From: Gillisella taibaishanensis
Lineage (GTDB): Bacteria > Pseudomonadota > Alphaproteobacteria > Rhizobiales > Rhizobiaceae
DNA: 64,000 nucleotides
Assembly (NCBI RefSeq): GCF_001938985.1
Contig: NZ_MKIN01000021.1
Span: 124,001 to 188,000, forward strand
Direction: 5' to 3'
In this document: in pieces, positions 18,762 to 26,981 of the stretch
Position numbering within the stretch: position 1 is the stretch's first letter
Layout of the letters: each line of letters begins with the position of its first letter
Translations under genes and position numbers: made by a program
The notes under the pieces: model-generated
Database searches by the model: none
Seen by the model: only the letters and a program-made list of their open reading frames with translations
Told to the model about the DNA's origin: nothing

Positions 18762-19876
18762 GCCGCGATGCCTCCACTCAACTGCCCACGTCTGACCGTC
18801 AGTGCCCGTTCCGTGGCGGGATCAAAGACATGGACCGCCCCTGCGGTCGGCGCGATCTGCAAGCGCGTTCCCTCGGCGACGGCCAAATGGCCGGCCTGAT
18901 GGAGGATCACTTGCTCCTCCTGCCCTTCGATCTTACCATAGAGATAGGTTTCGGTGCCAAGGCTCTCGCAATAACCGGTCACGAAAGGCAGACCATCTGT
19001 CTCGGTGCGGGCAAAATGCGCCGGGCGAATGCCGACAAGAACATCCTGGCCGGGCCTTGTCACAGCCATATCGACAGAGGCCGACAGCCGATGCGGGTGG
19101 CCGACATCGATCTGCGCTACGCCATTGTCGATGTTGACGATCTGGCCTTTCAGCATATTCATACGCGGCGAGCCAAGGAAGCCGGCGACGAACAGATTGC
19201 AGGGGTTTTCGAAGAGATCGAGCGGCGTGCCCACCTGCTCGACGCGGCCGGCCCTGAGCACGACGATCTTGTCGGCCATGGTCATGGCTTCCACCTGATC
19301 GTGGGTGACGTAAATCATCGTGGTCTTGATGTCGCGATGCAGGCGGGTGATTTCGGCGCGGGTCTGAACCCGCAGCGCGGCATCGAGATTGGACAAGGGT
19401 TCGTCGAACAGGAAGATTTCCGGCTCGCGCACGATCGCCCGGCCAATGGCAACTCGCTGGCGCTGACCGCCGGAGAGCTGGCGCGGCTTGCGGTCGAGAT
19501 AGGGCTCAATGGCGAGCATCCGCGCCGCCTCGGCAATGCGCGCCTCGATCTCGTCCCGCTTGAACTTCAGGTTTTCCAGCCCGAAGGCGAGATTCTTGCG
19601 TACGCTCATATGCGGATAAAGCGCGTAGGACTGGAAAACCATGGCGATCTGCCGCTCGGCGGGCGAGAGCTTGGCAACATCGCGCCCATCGATCTTGATC
19701 TCGCCCGAGGTGATCTCTTCAAGCCCGGCAATGATCCGCAGCAGGGTCGATTTCCCGCAGCCCGATGGGCCGACGAAGACCACGAATTCACCGTTGTCGA
19801 TCGATAGATCGATATCGTGCAGGACCTTGACGGCGCCATAGGCCTTGGAAAGCCCCTTCAGTGTCAACGCGCCCAT
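18758..19876 (-). CDS. Sugar ABC transporter ATPase (MalK/UgpC type)
   Basis: A 372-residue cytoplasmic ATPase. Walker A is GPSGCGKSTLLRIIAG near residue 36, the signature is LSGGQRQRVAIGRA near 134, Walker B is IFLFDEPLSNLDA, and the H-loop is YVTHDQVEA. The C-terminal third is the TOBE regulatory domain of the MalK/UgpC group (GIRPAHFARTETDG). It lies between the GH28 gene (18 bases upstream) and the MalF-type permease (4-base overlap) and energises uptake by that system. Confidence 0.93.
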   Translation of the reverse strand: MGALTLKGLSKAYGAVKVLHDIDLSIDNGEFVVFVGPSGCGKSTLLRIIAGLEEITSGEIKIDGRDVAKLSPAERQIAMVFQSYALYPHMSVRKNLAFGLENLKFKRDEIEARIAEAARMLAIEPYLDRKPRQLSGGQRQRVAIGRAIVREPEIFLFDEPLSNLDAALRVQTRAEITRLHRDIKTTMIYVTHDQVEAMTMADKIVVLRAGRVEQVGTPLDLFENPCNLFVAGFLGSPRMNMLKGQIVNIDNGVAQIDVGHPHRLSASVDMAVTRPGQDVLVGIRPAHFARTETDGLPFVTGYCESLGTETYLYGKIEGQEEQVILHQAGHLAVAEGTRLQIAPTAGAVHVFDPATERALTVRRGQLSGGIAA

Positions 19877-19894
19877 ATCATCCTCCCAGATGCT

Positions 19895-21229
19895 TCAGTT
19901 CTTTTCTTCAACACGATCCAGCCGGTTCCAGCCATCAGGCAGCGGCTGCGGCCTGTCGATGACGAGATCATCCACGACAAGCCCTTCCACACCCGAGGCA
20001 AACAGGCCGGGCATACCGCCGGGATAATCGACCACGCCGACAATGCGGCCGTCGGCGCCGCGCGTCCAGGCATTGGCGCGGCCATGCGCTTCCGGTGCCG
20101 GCGCCAGATCGGCATTGGTCGGACGCATATCATAGCGCAGGCCGGTGCCAAGCGCGCCGGGCTGCTGTGCCAGTTGCACGCGCCGCAAGGCGACATCGTG
20201 AATGCCTGATGCCGCCCAGGCAACAAGGTTGATTGCCCCTTCCATCCGACCGCTGATATCCTCGACAACGAGACCGCGCACGGACCCCGCCGGCCGTTCC
20301 GGCACCCGGTCGACCACCGTTACCGTCAGCGCCTCGCCAGAGCCCCAGAACCCATCAGGCGTCTCGTGGCAATCGAGCGAAATGCGCGAGAACCTGACAT
20401 CGGAAACCTTGCCGCCATCGCGAGAAAAGATCCCAAGCCCGCGATTGGACCGCTCGACGCGGCAATCCTCGAAGATCACACGGGCAAAATCGCCAAAGCT
20501 TTCGGTACCGAGTTTCAGGGCGCAGCTCTGGCTGGAAACGGTGCAGCGGCGGACCGTGACGTCTTCGCAGGTGCCTATAGCGCGGCCATCCGGCCCAGCG
20601 CTGGTTTTCAGGCAAATGCCGTCATCGGCCGTTTCGATCTCGCAGTCTTCGATCAACACCCGGCGGCAGGCATCGAGCACCATGCCATCGGTATTGGGCA
20701 GGCGGCAGTTGTTGCGGACCTTCATGTCGCTCAGATGCACGTCCTCGCAATTGACGAAATGCAGCGTCCACATCGGCGAGTTCTCGACATGCAACCGATC
20801 GAGCCGCACCCCACGGCAACCTTCCAACACCAGAACGCGGGGGCGGAATTCAGCGGGGATGAAAACACCGACGCTCTCGTCGTCGCCTGTGATAAAGGCA
20901 TCGCCGCCGGCATCGATCTTGCCTGGACCGGTCAGCGCAATATGACTTGCTCCACGCGCCACCAGCATCCCACGGTTGGATTTTTCCGCAATGACTGAGA
21001 CAATGTTATCGCTGTAAGCCTGATAATCAGGCACCGGAGACAGAACGGCGCCCTCGGCCAGATGCAGTTCGACATCCGAGCGCAGTTGCAGCCCGCCCAC
21101 CGCGTGGACGCCCGCCGCCAGCACCACCCGACCGCCGCCGCCGGACGACAAAGCGTCCATCGCGGCCTGGATCGCCTCGGTTCGGTCGCCCTGCTGATGC
21201 GCGATAACCACATCCAGCATATCGGTCAT
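19895..21229 (-). CDS. GH28 polygalacturonase-like enzyme, cytoplasmic
   Basis: A 444-residue right-handed beta-helix protein of the glycoside hydrolase 28 type. The catalytic region shows NTDGMVLDACRRVLIEDCEI followed by ADDGICLKT, giving the aspartates of the NTD and DD motifs. The usual GHG motif appears replaced (SSQSCALKLGTES), so activity may be on short or modified oligomers. There is no signal peptide (MTDMLDVVIAHQQGD), which points to a cytoplasmic exo-acting enzyme working on imported galacturonides. The start overlaps the GH105 stop by 4 bases. Confidence 0.85.
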   Translation of the reverse strand: MTDMLDVVIAHQQGDRTEAIQAAMDALSSGGGGRVVLAAGVHAVGGLQLRSDVELHLAEGAVLSPVPDYQAYSDNIVSVIAEKSNRGMLVARGASHIALTGPGKIDAGGDAFITGDDESVGVFIPAEFRPRVLVLEGCRGVRLDRLHVENSPMWTLHFVNCEDVHLSDMKVRNNCRLPNTDGMVLDACRRVLIEDCEIETADDGICLKTSAGPDGRAIGTCEDVTVRRCTVSSQSCALKLGTESFGDFARVIFEDCRVERSNRGLGIFSRDGGKVSDVRFSRISLDCHETPDGFWGSGEALTVTVVDRVPERPAGSVRGLVVEDISGRMEGAINLVAWAASGIHDVALRRVQLAQQPGALGTGLRYDMRPTNADLAPAPEAHGRANAWTRGADGRIVGVVDYPGGMPGLFASGVEGLVVDDLVIDRPQPLPDGWNRLDRVEEKN

Positions 21230-22314
21230 TGGGCGTCCTCCCCGGCAGATTCCGCGCCGGACAGGGCAACGTCCGTCAGCAGCAGCAGTGCCAGCGCCTG
21301 ACCATAGGGCGTTGGCAGATTGGGAATGCGGCGATAGAAGTCGAGGTCATGGCCCATCGGCGTCCCGTCCGAAACACCAAGTACGACACCGTCATCATCA
21401 ATCTGGCCCAGCACGGCGGCAAGCGCCTTGTCGGCGTAAAGCTTGTCTTCAGCAGGCAGAATGCCGGCCTCGATGCCGCGCAAAATGCCATAGGCAATGC
21501 CTGATGTCGCCGAGGTTTCCAGCGGTGAGGTTGGATCGTTCAGCAGCGTGTGGAACATGCCGTCGTCGCGCTGAAATGCCTTCAACGACCGCAGCTGGCT
21601 CTTCAGCACGTTGGCCAGGAAGCGCCGATCCTTTTCGTCGATATCAGGCACCAGGAAAAACAATTCAGGAATGGCGACGGTGATCCAGGCATTGCCGCGC
21701 GCCCAGAAGGCGCGAGCGAAATTGTGCCGACCGACAAAGGTCCAGCCGTGATACCAGAGACCGGTCACCGGGTCGGATAGATAGCGCGCATGGATCATGA
21801 ACTGGTAGACGGCCTCGTCGATCCAGTCACGGCGACCGAAATGTACGCCCGCCTGTGCCAGAAACAACCCGGCCATGAACAGGGTGTCGTCCCAGAGTTC
21901 GCCCTCGTTCAGCCGCTCCTTCACCACATGCTGAAAGCCGCCATCCTCGGTTTTCGGCAGGCTTTTCACCAGCCAATCGGCCCAATCCTCGACAAGGGCC
22001 GCAAAATCCGGCCGGTCGACATGGCCGATGAGAATGGCCAGCGGCAGCATCGGCGCGGTGCTGTTGATCTGGCGCGGCGGCAGGCCACGGGCGATCTGAC
22101 GGCCATACCAGTCGACGAGATCATCGATTGCCTTAGAATCGCCATTAGCAATCGCCCGGCGCAGGAAGCCGTATAGGCCGACTCCCACTTCCCAGTCCCA
22201 TTCATCGAACTGAATGCCGCCAGCCTCGCCGCTCAGGCCTTCCTTGATGCCCTTGAGACGGCTGAAAGCGGCTGCTACCTTATCGATTGTCTGTTGCAGA
22301 GTCTGCGTCATCAT
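21226..22314 (-). CDS. GH105 unsaturated rhamnogalacturonyl hydrolase-like enzyme
   Basis: A 362-residue alpha/alpha-barrel enzyme of the GH88/GH105 type, which removes unsaturated galacturonic acid from the end of lyase-generated pectin oligomers by hydrating the 4,5 double bond. Family-typical segments are GELWDDTLFMAGLFLAQAG near residue 140, FWARGNAWITVAIPE near 205 and LPTPYGQALALLLL near the end. It has no signal peptide. Two in-frame ATGs (22314, 22311) are possible; a GTG at 22323 would overlap the upstream TAG stop and is the alternative. It lies between the unassigned 845-residue protein and GH28. Confidence 0.88.
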   Translation of the reverse strand: MMTQTLQQTIDKVAAAFSRLKGIKEGLSGEAGGIQFDEWDWEVGVGLYGFLRRAIANGDSKAIDDLVDWYGRQIARGLPPRQINSTAPMLPLAILIGHVDRPDFAALVEDWADWLVKSLPKTEDGGFQHVVKERLNEGELWDDTLFMAGLFLAQAGVHFGRRDWIDEAVYQFMIHARYLSDPVTGLWYHGWTFVGRHNFARAFWARGNAWITVAIPELFFLVPDIDEKDRRFLANVLKSQLRSLKAFQRDDGMFHTLLNDPTSPLETSATSGIAYGILRGIEAGILPAEDKLYADKALAAVLGQIDDDGVVLGVSDGTPMGHDLDFYRRIPNLPTPYGQALALLLLTDVALSGAESAGEDAQ

Positions 22315-22322
22315 CCGATCCA

Positions 22323-24860
22323 CTAATAAAAGAGAGGGGCGATCTCGCCCTGATCCGAGGTGTTGCTGTCATAGGTCATCACCGGCTGTGGCTGGTCATG
22401 CCGGAACGGCAGGACGCGCGTCCCGAGCCTGAACATGCCATCGTAGGAGAGCGTCAGGGCCTCGCCACCGGATGGCGTCAGGCTGAGTGTCCGCGCTTCA
22501 GCATCGAAGGTCACGACACTTTCCTTGAGTCGTCCACAGAAGCTGGGAAAGTCGGTTTCCTGCCCGGAACCAACCACGGCGACCCAGCCGGAAAGCGGCG
22601 CCATGGAGCGCAATTCGCGCCCGGCCGTCGCGCCACTCTCCTGCAGCTCAAGACCATGACTGTTGTAAAGCGCCGCAAAGCCCCTGCCGGCGCGAACAAA
22701 TACCCAGTGCTCCTCAATCAAGACCTCGTCCAGCCCGTCACGGCCGAGATAGGCATGGGTAAACGGCATGCGCCCACCTGCCGTATCGGCGATCAGCAAT
22801 GCCGTATCGCCATGCTGGGCAACGCGGGGCAGGATGCCGTTACCGGCCCAATAGGACGGACGCTGCGAGCCCCAGGGATCATCTTCGCCGGGATGATTGA
22901 TCCACAGCCGCGCCATCGGATGACCGGCAAGCCTGATATCCAGCACATGCTGCTGGTGCCCCTTCGTCCCGGTCTTGTGATCGACAACGGTGGACAGCTG
23001 CGAGGCTTCTGTCTTGAACACGGTCAGCCTGCCGGCCTCGAGCCCCTGCGCATAACGCGCCTCAATGCGGCGCCCTTCCTCAAGGCGGGCGAGCGGCGCG
23101 AGATCGGCCGGCGGCTGATAATCACTGGCGCAGAACATCGGTAGCGAGGCGACGCCACCGTTCAGCCAGCCCTCACCGAAGGCGACATAGGCAAAGGGCG
23201 CCAGTTCCGTCAGCGGCCCGGCGCGCAATTCCTTGTCATAGGCCCGCCCCTGCGATCCGGCCGGCACGCCCGCCAGCGTGTGCAGGGCGATCATCCGGAA
23301 GATCAGATCGAGTTGGCCGCGCGCGCGAGCGGCGATCTCAGGTTCCGCCCAATGCTCCAGTGCCAGCAGGCCTATGAAATCAATCGGGTAGTAAGCCGCC
23401 GAATTCCATTCAGCGAGGCCATGGGCCTCTGAACTGTCGAACCAGCGATGCAGACGATGGCGGGCAAGAGCCGCCTGCGCCGTGCCGGTGCGGCCGGAAG
23501 CAGAAAATACGGCATCGGGAAAAAGCTGGCCGGCCAGCAGCTGGCTGGTATGGAAGCACAGGACATGATTCTCACTCCAGAACCACATCACATCATTGCC
23601 GGGCTCATCCACCCAGTAGCGATAGTTCAGCACCGATTGGCGCACCCGCGCCAGCAAATCTTCGCTGAGGACATTTGGGTAAGCGCCAAGCAGCCAGAGC
23701 AGCGGCACCATGATGAAATCGGAACAATCGTCGCGCCGATCAATGGAGGCGAGCGTATCGGTAATCAGCCGCTCCAGCACGGCCTCATCCACCTCCCCTG
23801 ACGCTGCCATGGCCAAAACCCGCCCAATGCGCGGCGCGCCATGGCGGGCCGAATAGACCAGCGCCTCACGCTTGCGCTCCGCCAAGCTGCCAGTGGAGAT
23901 TTTCGGGCTGACATCGCTGATAAAAGCCGCATCCAGCACCCGACCGGCGGTGCTGACGCCCTCGCCCAGCCGCAAATCTATGCCGTGATAGCCATCGGCG
24001 ATGCCGCGCGTCTGCGGGATGGTCACCACGCTTTCGCCTGCGCCCAGCACTAGCTGCTCGTGAACCAGCAAGGCTCGATCATGTCCGTGGCTATAGACCC
24101 GCACCTCGACAGGCACGTCGACCGGCGCCGCCTCATCGAACAGCAATTGCAGCGGCTCGTTGACAAACACATCGCGGGCCGGGCGAACACTGCGGATAAG
24201 CCCCTCCAACCGGTCAATCGTTTCTGCATCCAGCGCCGCCGGCAATTGCACGGCAACCGGCACCTGATCCGTCACCTCCAACTCCACGAACCAGACGGTG
24301 TCGCGCTCAGCCAGATCCTCGGTATGAACCAGAATGTCGTTGTCGCCCTCGGATAGCGTGAGAACGATATCGGTCGCGGATTCGACATTGCGGCGGAACG
24401 GCTCGAACCGCACCTGCTCCACACCATTTACCCAAATGCGCACACCGCCACAGGTCTTCAGCCGCAGCGCCAGACTGCGGGCCATCGGCGCCTTGAACGT
24501 GCCCCGCAGCCAGCGCCGCACATGGGTCGGGCCATGCCAGAAATGGGTAAACTCCACACGCCGGTTGGCGCCGGGCAGATTGAGGCGATCCACCGGCCAA
24601 TCCCACTCAGGCGCAATCAGGCGCCCGACCATCGTCGCCCAGAAGGCCTTGCGGCAGGGCAGATCGCCAACATCGACGAAGCCGTTGATGAAGCGGTAAT
24701 CAGCTCGATCCTCCGCCGGCGCGGGCTCACCCGGAAAAGAAGTGGCAATGAGCGGCGACACCAGCCAGGCCGTAACCGTCTCCCCCTGGCAGACCTCATA
24801 AAGAGGCTGATCATTGGGCTCGTGTGGCGCTGAGGTTGCGGGCCTTTCGACGATGGTCAT
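22323..24860 (-). CDS. Unassigned 845-residue CAZyme-like protein
   Basis: I do not recognise the family with certainty. The first 240 residues look like beta-sandwich carbohydrate-binding folds (GGVRIWVNGVEQVRFEPF, EGDNDILVHTEDLAERDTVW), as in alpha-rhamnosidases. Residues about 370-620 look like an alpha/alpha toroid with MWFWSENHVLCFHTSQLLAG and GLAEWNSAAYYPIDFIGLLA, recalling heparinase-type lyases. The rest is beta-rich. No signal peptide is seen, so it should be cytoplasmic. GGGAGG precedes the ATG at 24860; upstream in-frame ATGs lack such a site. It is first in the GH105-GH28-ABC operon, so the substrate is probably a pectin-derived oligosaccharide. Confidence 0.75.
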   Translation of the reverse strand: MTIVERPATSAPHEPNDQPLYEVCQGETVTAWLVSPLIATSFPGEPAPAEDRADYRFINGFVDVGDLPCRKAFWATMVGRLIAPEWDWPVDRLNLPGANRRVEFTHFWHGPTHVRRWLRGTFKAPMARSLALRLKTCGGVRIWVNGVEQVRFEPFRRNVESATDIVLTLSEGDNDILVHTEDLAERDTVWFVELEVTDQVPVAVQLPAALDAETIDRLEGLIRSVRPARDVFVNEPLQLLFDEAAPVDVPVEVRVYSHGHDRALLVHEQLVLGAGESVVTIPQTRGIADGYHGIDLRLGEGVSTAGRVLDAAFISDVSPKISTGSLAERKREALVYSARHGAPRIGRVLAMAASGEVDEAVLERLITDTLASIDRRDDCSDFIMVPLLWLLGAYPNVLSEDLLARVRQSVLNYRYWVDEPGNDVMWFWSENHVLCFHTSQLLAGQLFPDAVFSASGRTGTAQAALARHRLHRWFDSSEAHGLAEWNSAAYYPIDFIGLLALEHWAEPEIAARARGQLDLIFRMIALHTLAGVPAGSQGRAYDKELRAGPLTELAPFAYVAFGEGWLNGGVASLPMFCASDYQPPADLAPLARLEEGRRIEARYAQGLEAGRLTVFKTEASQLSTVVDHKTGTKGHQQHVLDIRLAGHPMARLWINHPGEDDPWGSQRPSYWAGNGILPRVAQHGDTALLIADTAGGRMPFTHAYLGRDGLDEVLIEEHWVFVRAGRGFAALYNSHGLELQESGATAGRELRSMAPLSGWVAVVGSGQETDFPSFCGRLKESVVTFDAEARTLSLTPSGGEALTLSYDGMFRLGTRVLPFRHDQPQPVMTYDSNTSDQGEIAPLFY

Positions 24861-24879
24861 GGCTCGCCTCCCTGCGATC

Positions 24880-24895
24880 ATGAAATTATTTTTAT
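24880..24895. promoter_or_regulatory. LacI-like operator candidate, operon side
   Basis: ATGAAATTATTTTTAT lies 20 bases before the start of the 845-residue protein gene. It resembles the palindrome at 25025-25040 and fits the LacI pattern TGNAAN..NTTNCA except for the centre and one end base. It is the likely site for the LacI regulator at 15679-16719. Confidence 0.45.
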
Positions 24896-25024
24896 TAAGT
24901 GCATCAAATCGCCGAACAGACACGAAATCCGTCGATTTTTCCCGACAAAACAGCTTGACGGAAAGTTTGTCAAGTCGCAAAAAGAAGTTGGAGGAGCGCA
25001 GATACTTGAGCATTTTCTGCGTTC

Positions 25025-25040
25025 ATGAAATAGTTTTCAT
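25025..25040. promoter_or_regulatory. LacI-like operator candidate, binding-protein side
   Basis: ATGAAATAGTTTTCAT is a palindrome with 6-base arms, directly before the AGGGAGG ribosome-binding site of the binding-protein gene. A repressor bound here would block expression. The other copy is at 24880-24895, and CTTGAC/GTCAAG arms at 24954-24974 lie between them. Confidence 0.5.
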
Positions 25041-25052
25041 AGGGAGGATCAC

Positions 25053-26330
25053 ATGTCCAGACTTCTTTCGGGCCTTAGCGGCCTTGCCCTCGCGGCGCTT
25101 GCGCTTAGCCAACCGGCCATGGCTGAGACGAAAACCATCACCTTTCTCTTCACCGACGACGACCAGTCCTATGTCGAGCACATGGCCGCACTCAGCAAGG
25201 AATTCGAGGCAAGCCATCCCGATGTGAAGATCAATTTCGTGTCGTCGGGCTATGAGGCTGTCGCCAAACAATTGCCGGTGCAGCTGGCGGTCGGCGAAGG
25301 CCCTGATCTTGCCAAGATCACCGATTGGCAGCTGGCGCCATTCTTCCTCGACATGCGGCCCTACATGAAAGACCCGGATGGTTATGCGAAGCTGCATGGC
25401 GACAGCCTCAACCAAATCCGCCTGCCCGGCATCAGCGATCCCCAGTCGATCAATGGCTATGTGGCCTCGCAGACGCTCAACCTGCCCTTCATCAATAAGA
25501 CCTTGTTCGAGCAGGCGGGCGAGCCGGTGCCCGGCCCGAAGGCGACGCTGAAAGAGATTGTCGAAGCCTCCGTCCGGGTTGCCAAGAAAACCGGCGTGCA
25601 GATCCCCTTTACCATGGACCGCTCCGGCCACCGTTTCTCGGGCGCGGCCTTCTCCTATGGCTCGTCCTATGTCCGCGACGACAAGTTCAGCTTTCCCGAC
25701 GACGCCGCCAAGGCCTATATTGCCGATCTCTACAGCTGGACGAAGGACGGCAGCTTTCCGAAGGAAATGTGGGGAGCGGCCGGCGGTTCACAATACAAGA
25801 ACATGGGCGACGAATTCGTCAACGGCAATGTCGTGACCTATCTGGCCGGCAACTGGATGGTCAATCCGTTCCAAAAGAAGATCGGCGATGCCTTCGAATG
25901 GACCGCGATCAACGCACCTTGCGGCCCGGCCGGCTGCTATGCCATGCCCGGCGCCACAGCGATTGCCGCGTTTAAACGCACCAAATACCCGGAAGTCGTC
26001 GCGCAGTTCGTCGAATTCCTCGGCTCGGAAAAGGTCCAGCGCGACATCGCCGAAAACTACGTGATCCTGACCGGCGCAAAGATCGACAATCCGCAATACA
26101 AGCTGACTGACGGCAACGCCAAGGCCTCGATGGCCGTCTTCCTCGCCAACGAGAAGAACGTGCCGCAGGAAGCACGGGTGTTCGAAAAGAAAAAGGGCGG
26201 ATCGGCGCTCTACCAGCAGATCGTCCAGCGCATGAGCCAGCTGATCGTCGGAGAACTGACGTTGCAGCAGACCTATGACACGCTGGCGGCCGATGTCGAA
26301 AAGATCAACACCGCAACGGCCGTGAAGTAG
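25053..26330 (+). CDS. Sugar ABC transporter periplasmic binding protein
   Basis: A 425-residue family 1 extracellular solute-binding protein. It has a clear signal peptide, MSRLLSGLSGLALAALALSQ followed by PAMA and a cleavage site before ETK. The mature part has the typical ligand-binding features FEASHPDVKINFVSSGYEAV and VGEGPDLAKITDWQLAPFF. It is divergent from the enzyme/permease operon across a 192-base shared promoter region and is the only binding protein of that locus. The expected ligand is an oligogalacturonide or rhamnogalacturonide, inferred from its neighbours. Confidence 0.9.
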   Translation: MSRLLSGLSGLALAALALSQPAMAETKTITFLFTDDDQSYVEHMAALSKEFEASHPDVKINFVSSGYEAVAKQLPVQLAVGEGPDLAKITDWQLAPFFLDMRPYMKDPDGYAKLHGDSLNQIRLPGISDPQSINGYVASQTLNLPFINKTLFEQAGEPVPGPKATLKEIVEASVRVAKKTGVQIPFTMDRSGHRFSGAAFSYGSSYVRDDKFSFPDDAAKAYIADLYSWTKDGSFPKEMWGAAGGSQYKNMGDEFVNGNVVTYLAGNWMVNPFQKKIGDAFEWTAINAPCGPAGCYAMPGATAIAAFKRTKYPEVVAQFVEFLGSEKVQRDIAENYVILTGAKIDNPQYKLTDGNAKASMAVFLANEKNVPQEARVFEKKKGGSALYQQIVQRMSQLIVGELTLQQTYDTLAADVEKINTATAVK

Positions 26331-26352
26331 CACCTGTCGCGATAAACCGGCG

Positions 26353-26375
26353 TGGCCGACTTTTCAGGTCGGCCA
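26353..26375. terminator. Hairpin between convergent genes
   Basis: TGGCCGAC (26353-26360) and GTCGGCCA (26368-26375) form a perfect 8-base stem. It lies between the binding-protein stop and the convergent ComJ-like gene, overlapping the stop of the latter. It lacks a T run. Confidence 0.45.
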
Positions 26376-26831
26376 GGCCTTCAAGACCTCGAATGACCGC
26401 GTCTCCATTTGCGGCCATATCTGCAGGTGGTAACGATCCTCGCCATCGAGACCATCCTCACTCACGGTATCGAGCCCGTTGAAGCAGGCACGAAGACCTA
26501 TACGGCCGGGCGTGATGTCAAAGCGGGGCGCCGTGTTTTCGTCATCCGTCAGCCCAGCAAGCAAAAGCTGACCAGTCGGGCAGGCGAAGTTCGCCTCAAC
26601 GACATGCTGGAAGGCGCTGAGATCCACTTCTGGCCGCTGATCATGCCATTCAAGCAAAACCGTTACAGTCATATTGCGCGCCGTATGGACGATCACCCCG
26701 TGTTCTCCAGCCATGAGACGTGCTTCAATAGAGTCGTCGCTGTAATCATCAGGCAAGTCGGCACGAGCCTGATCGCGCAGAAAAAACTGGAAATAGTCAG
26801 CGAAAATATCGCCTTGATAGAGAATGCGCAT
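26364..26831 (-). CDS. ComJ-like protein (putative nuclease inhibitor)
   Basis: A 155-residue acidic protein without signal peptide or membrane segment. By eye its layout matches Bacillus ComJ, the inhibitor of the NucA competence nuclease: [61 protein letters not shown], then [14 protein letters not shown]. This is an unaided comparison and needs a profile search. No NucA-like nuclease lies next to it. GAGGA precedes the ATG at 26831. An overlapping rightward frame at 26409-26858 looks like a shadow. Alternatively it is simply a hypothetical protein. Confidence 0.55.
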
Positions 26832-26981
26832 CCGAAGTCCTCACAACGTAAGGGATGAAGGAGAAACTATGTCTGACAGCAGGGTCGGCAAGCCTTGACG
26901 GCAAATTCTCCTTTGCAATCGCCGAAATTTGGCCGCACACCCTTTGCAGAAAACGTTTCAGACAGCGAAAGGATTCGATCC

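Noticed and set aside
17616..18899. Rightward frame (427 codons) opposite the pectin transporter permeases
   Set aside because: Composition is glutamine/arginine/aspartate-rich, the usual antisense pattern of hydrophobic membrane proteins.
26409..26858. Rightward frame overlapping the ComJ-like gene
   Set aside because: The leftward frame has a ribosome-binding site and a coherent domain; this one shows neither.
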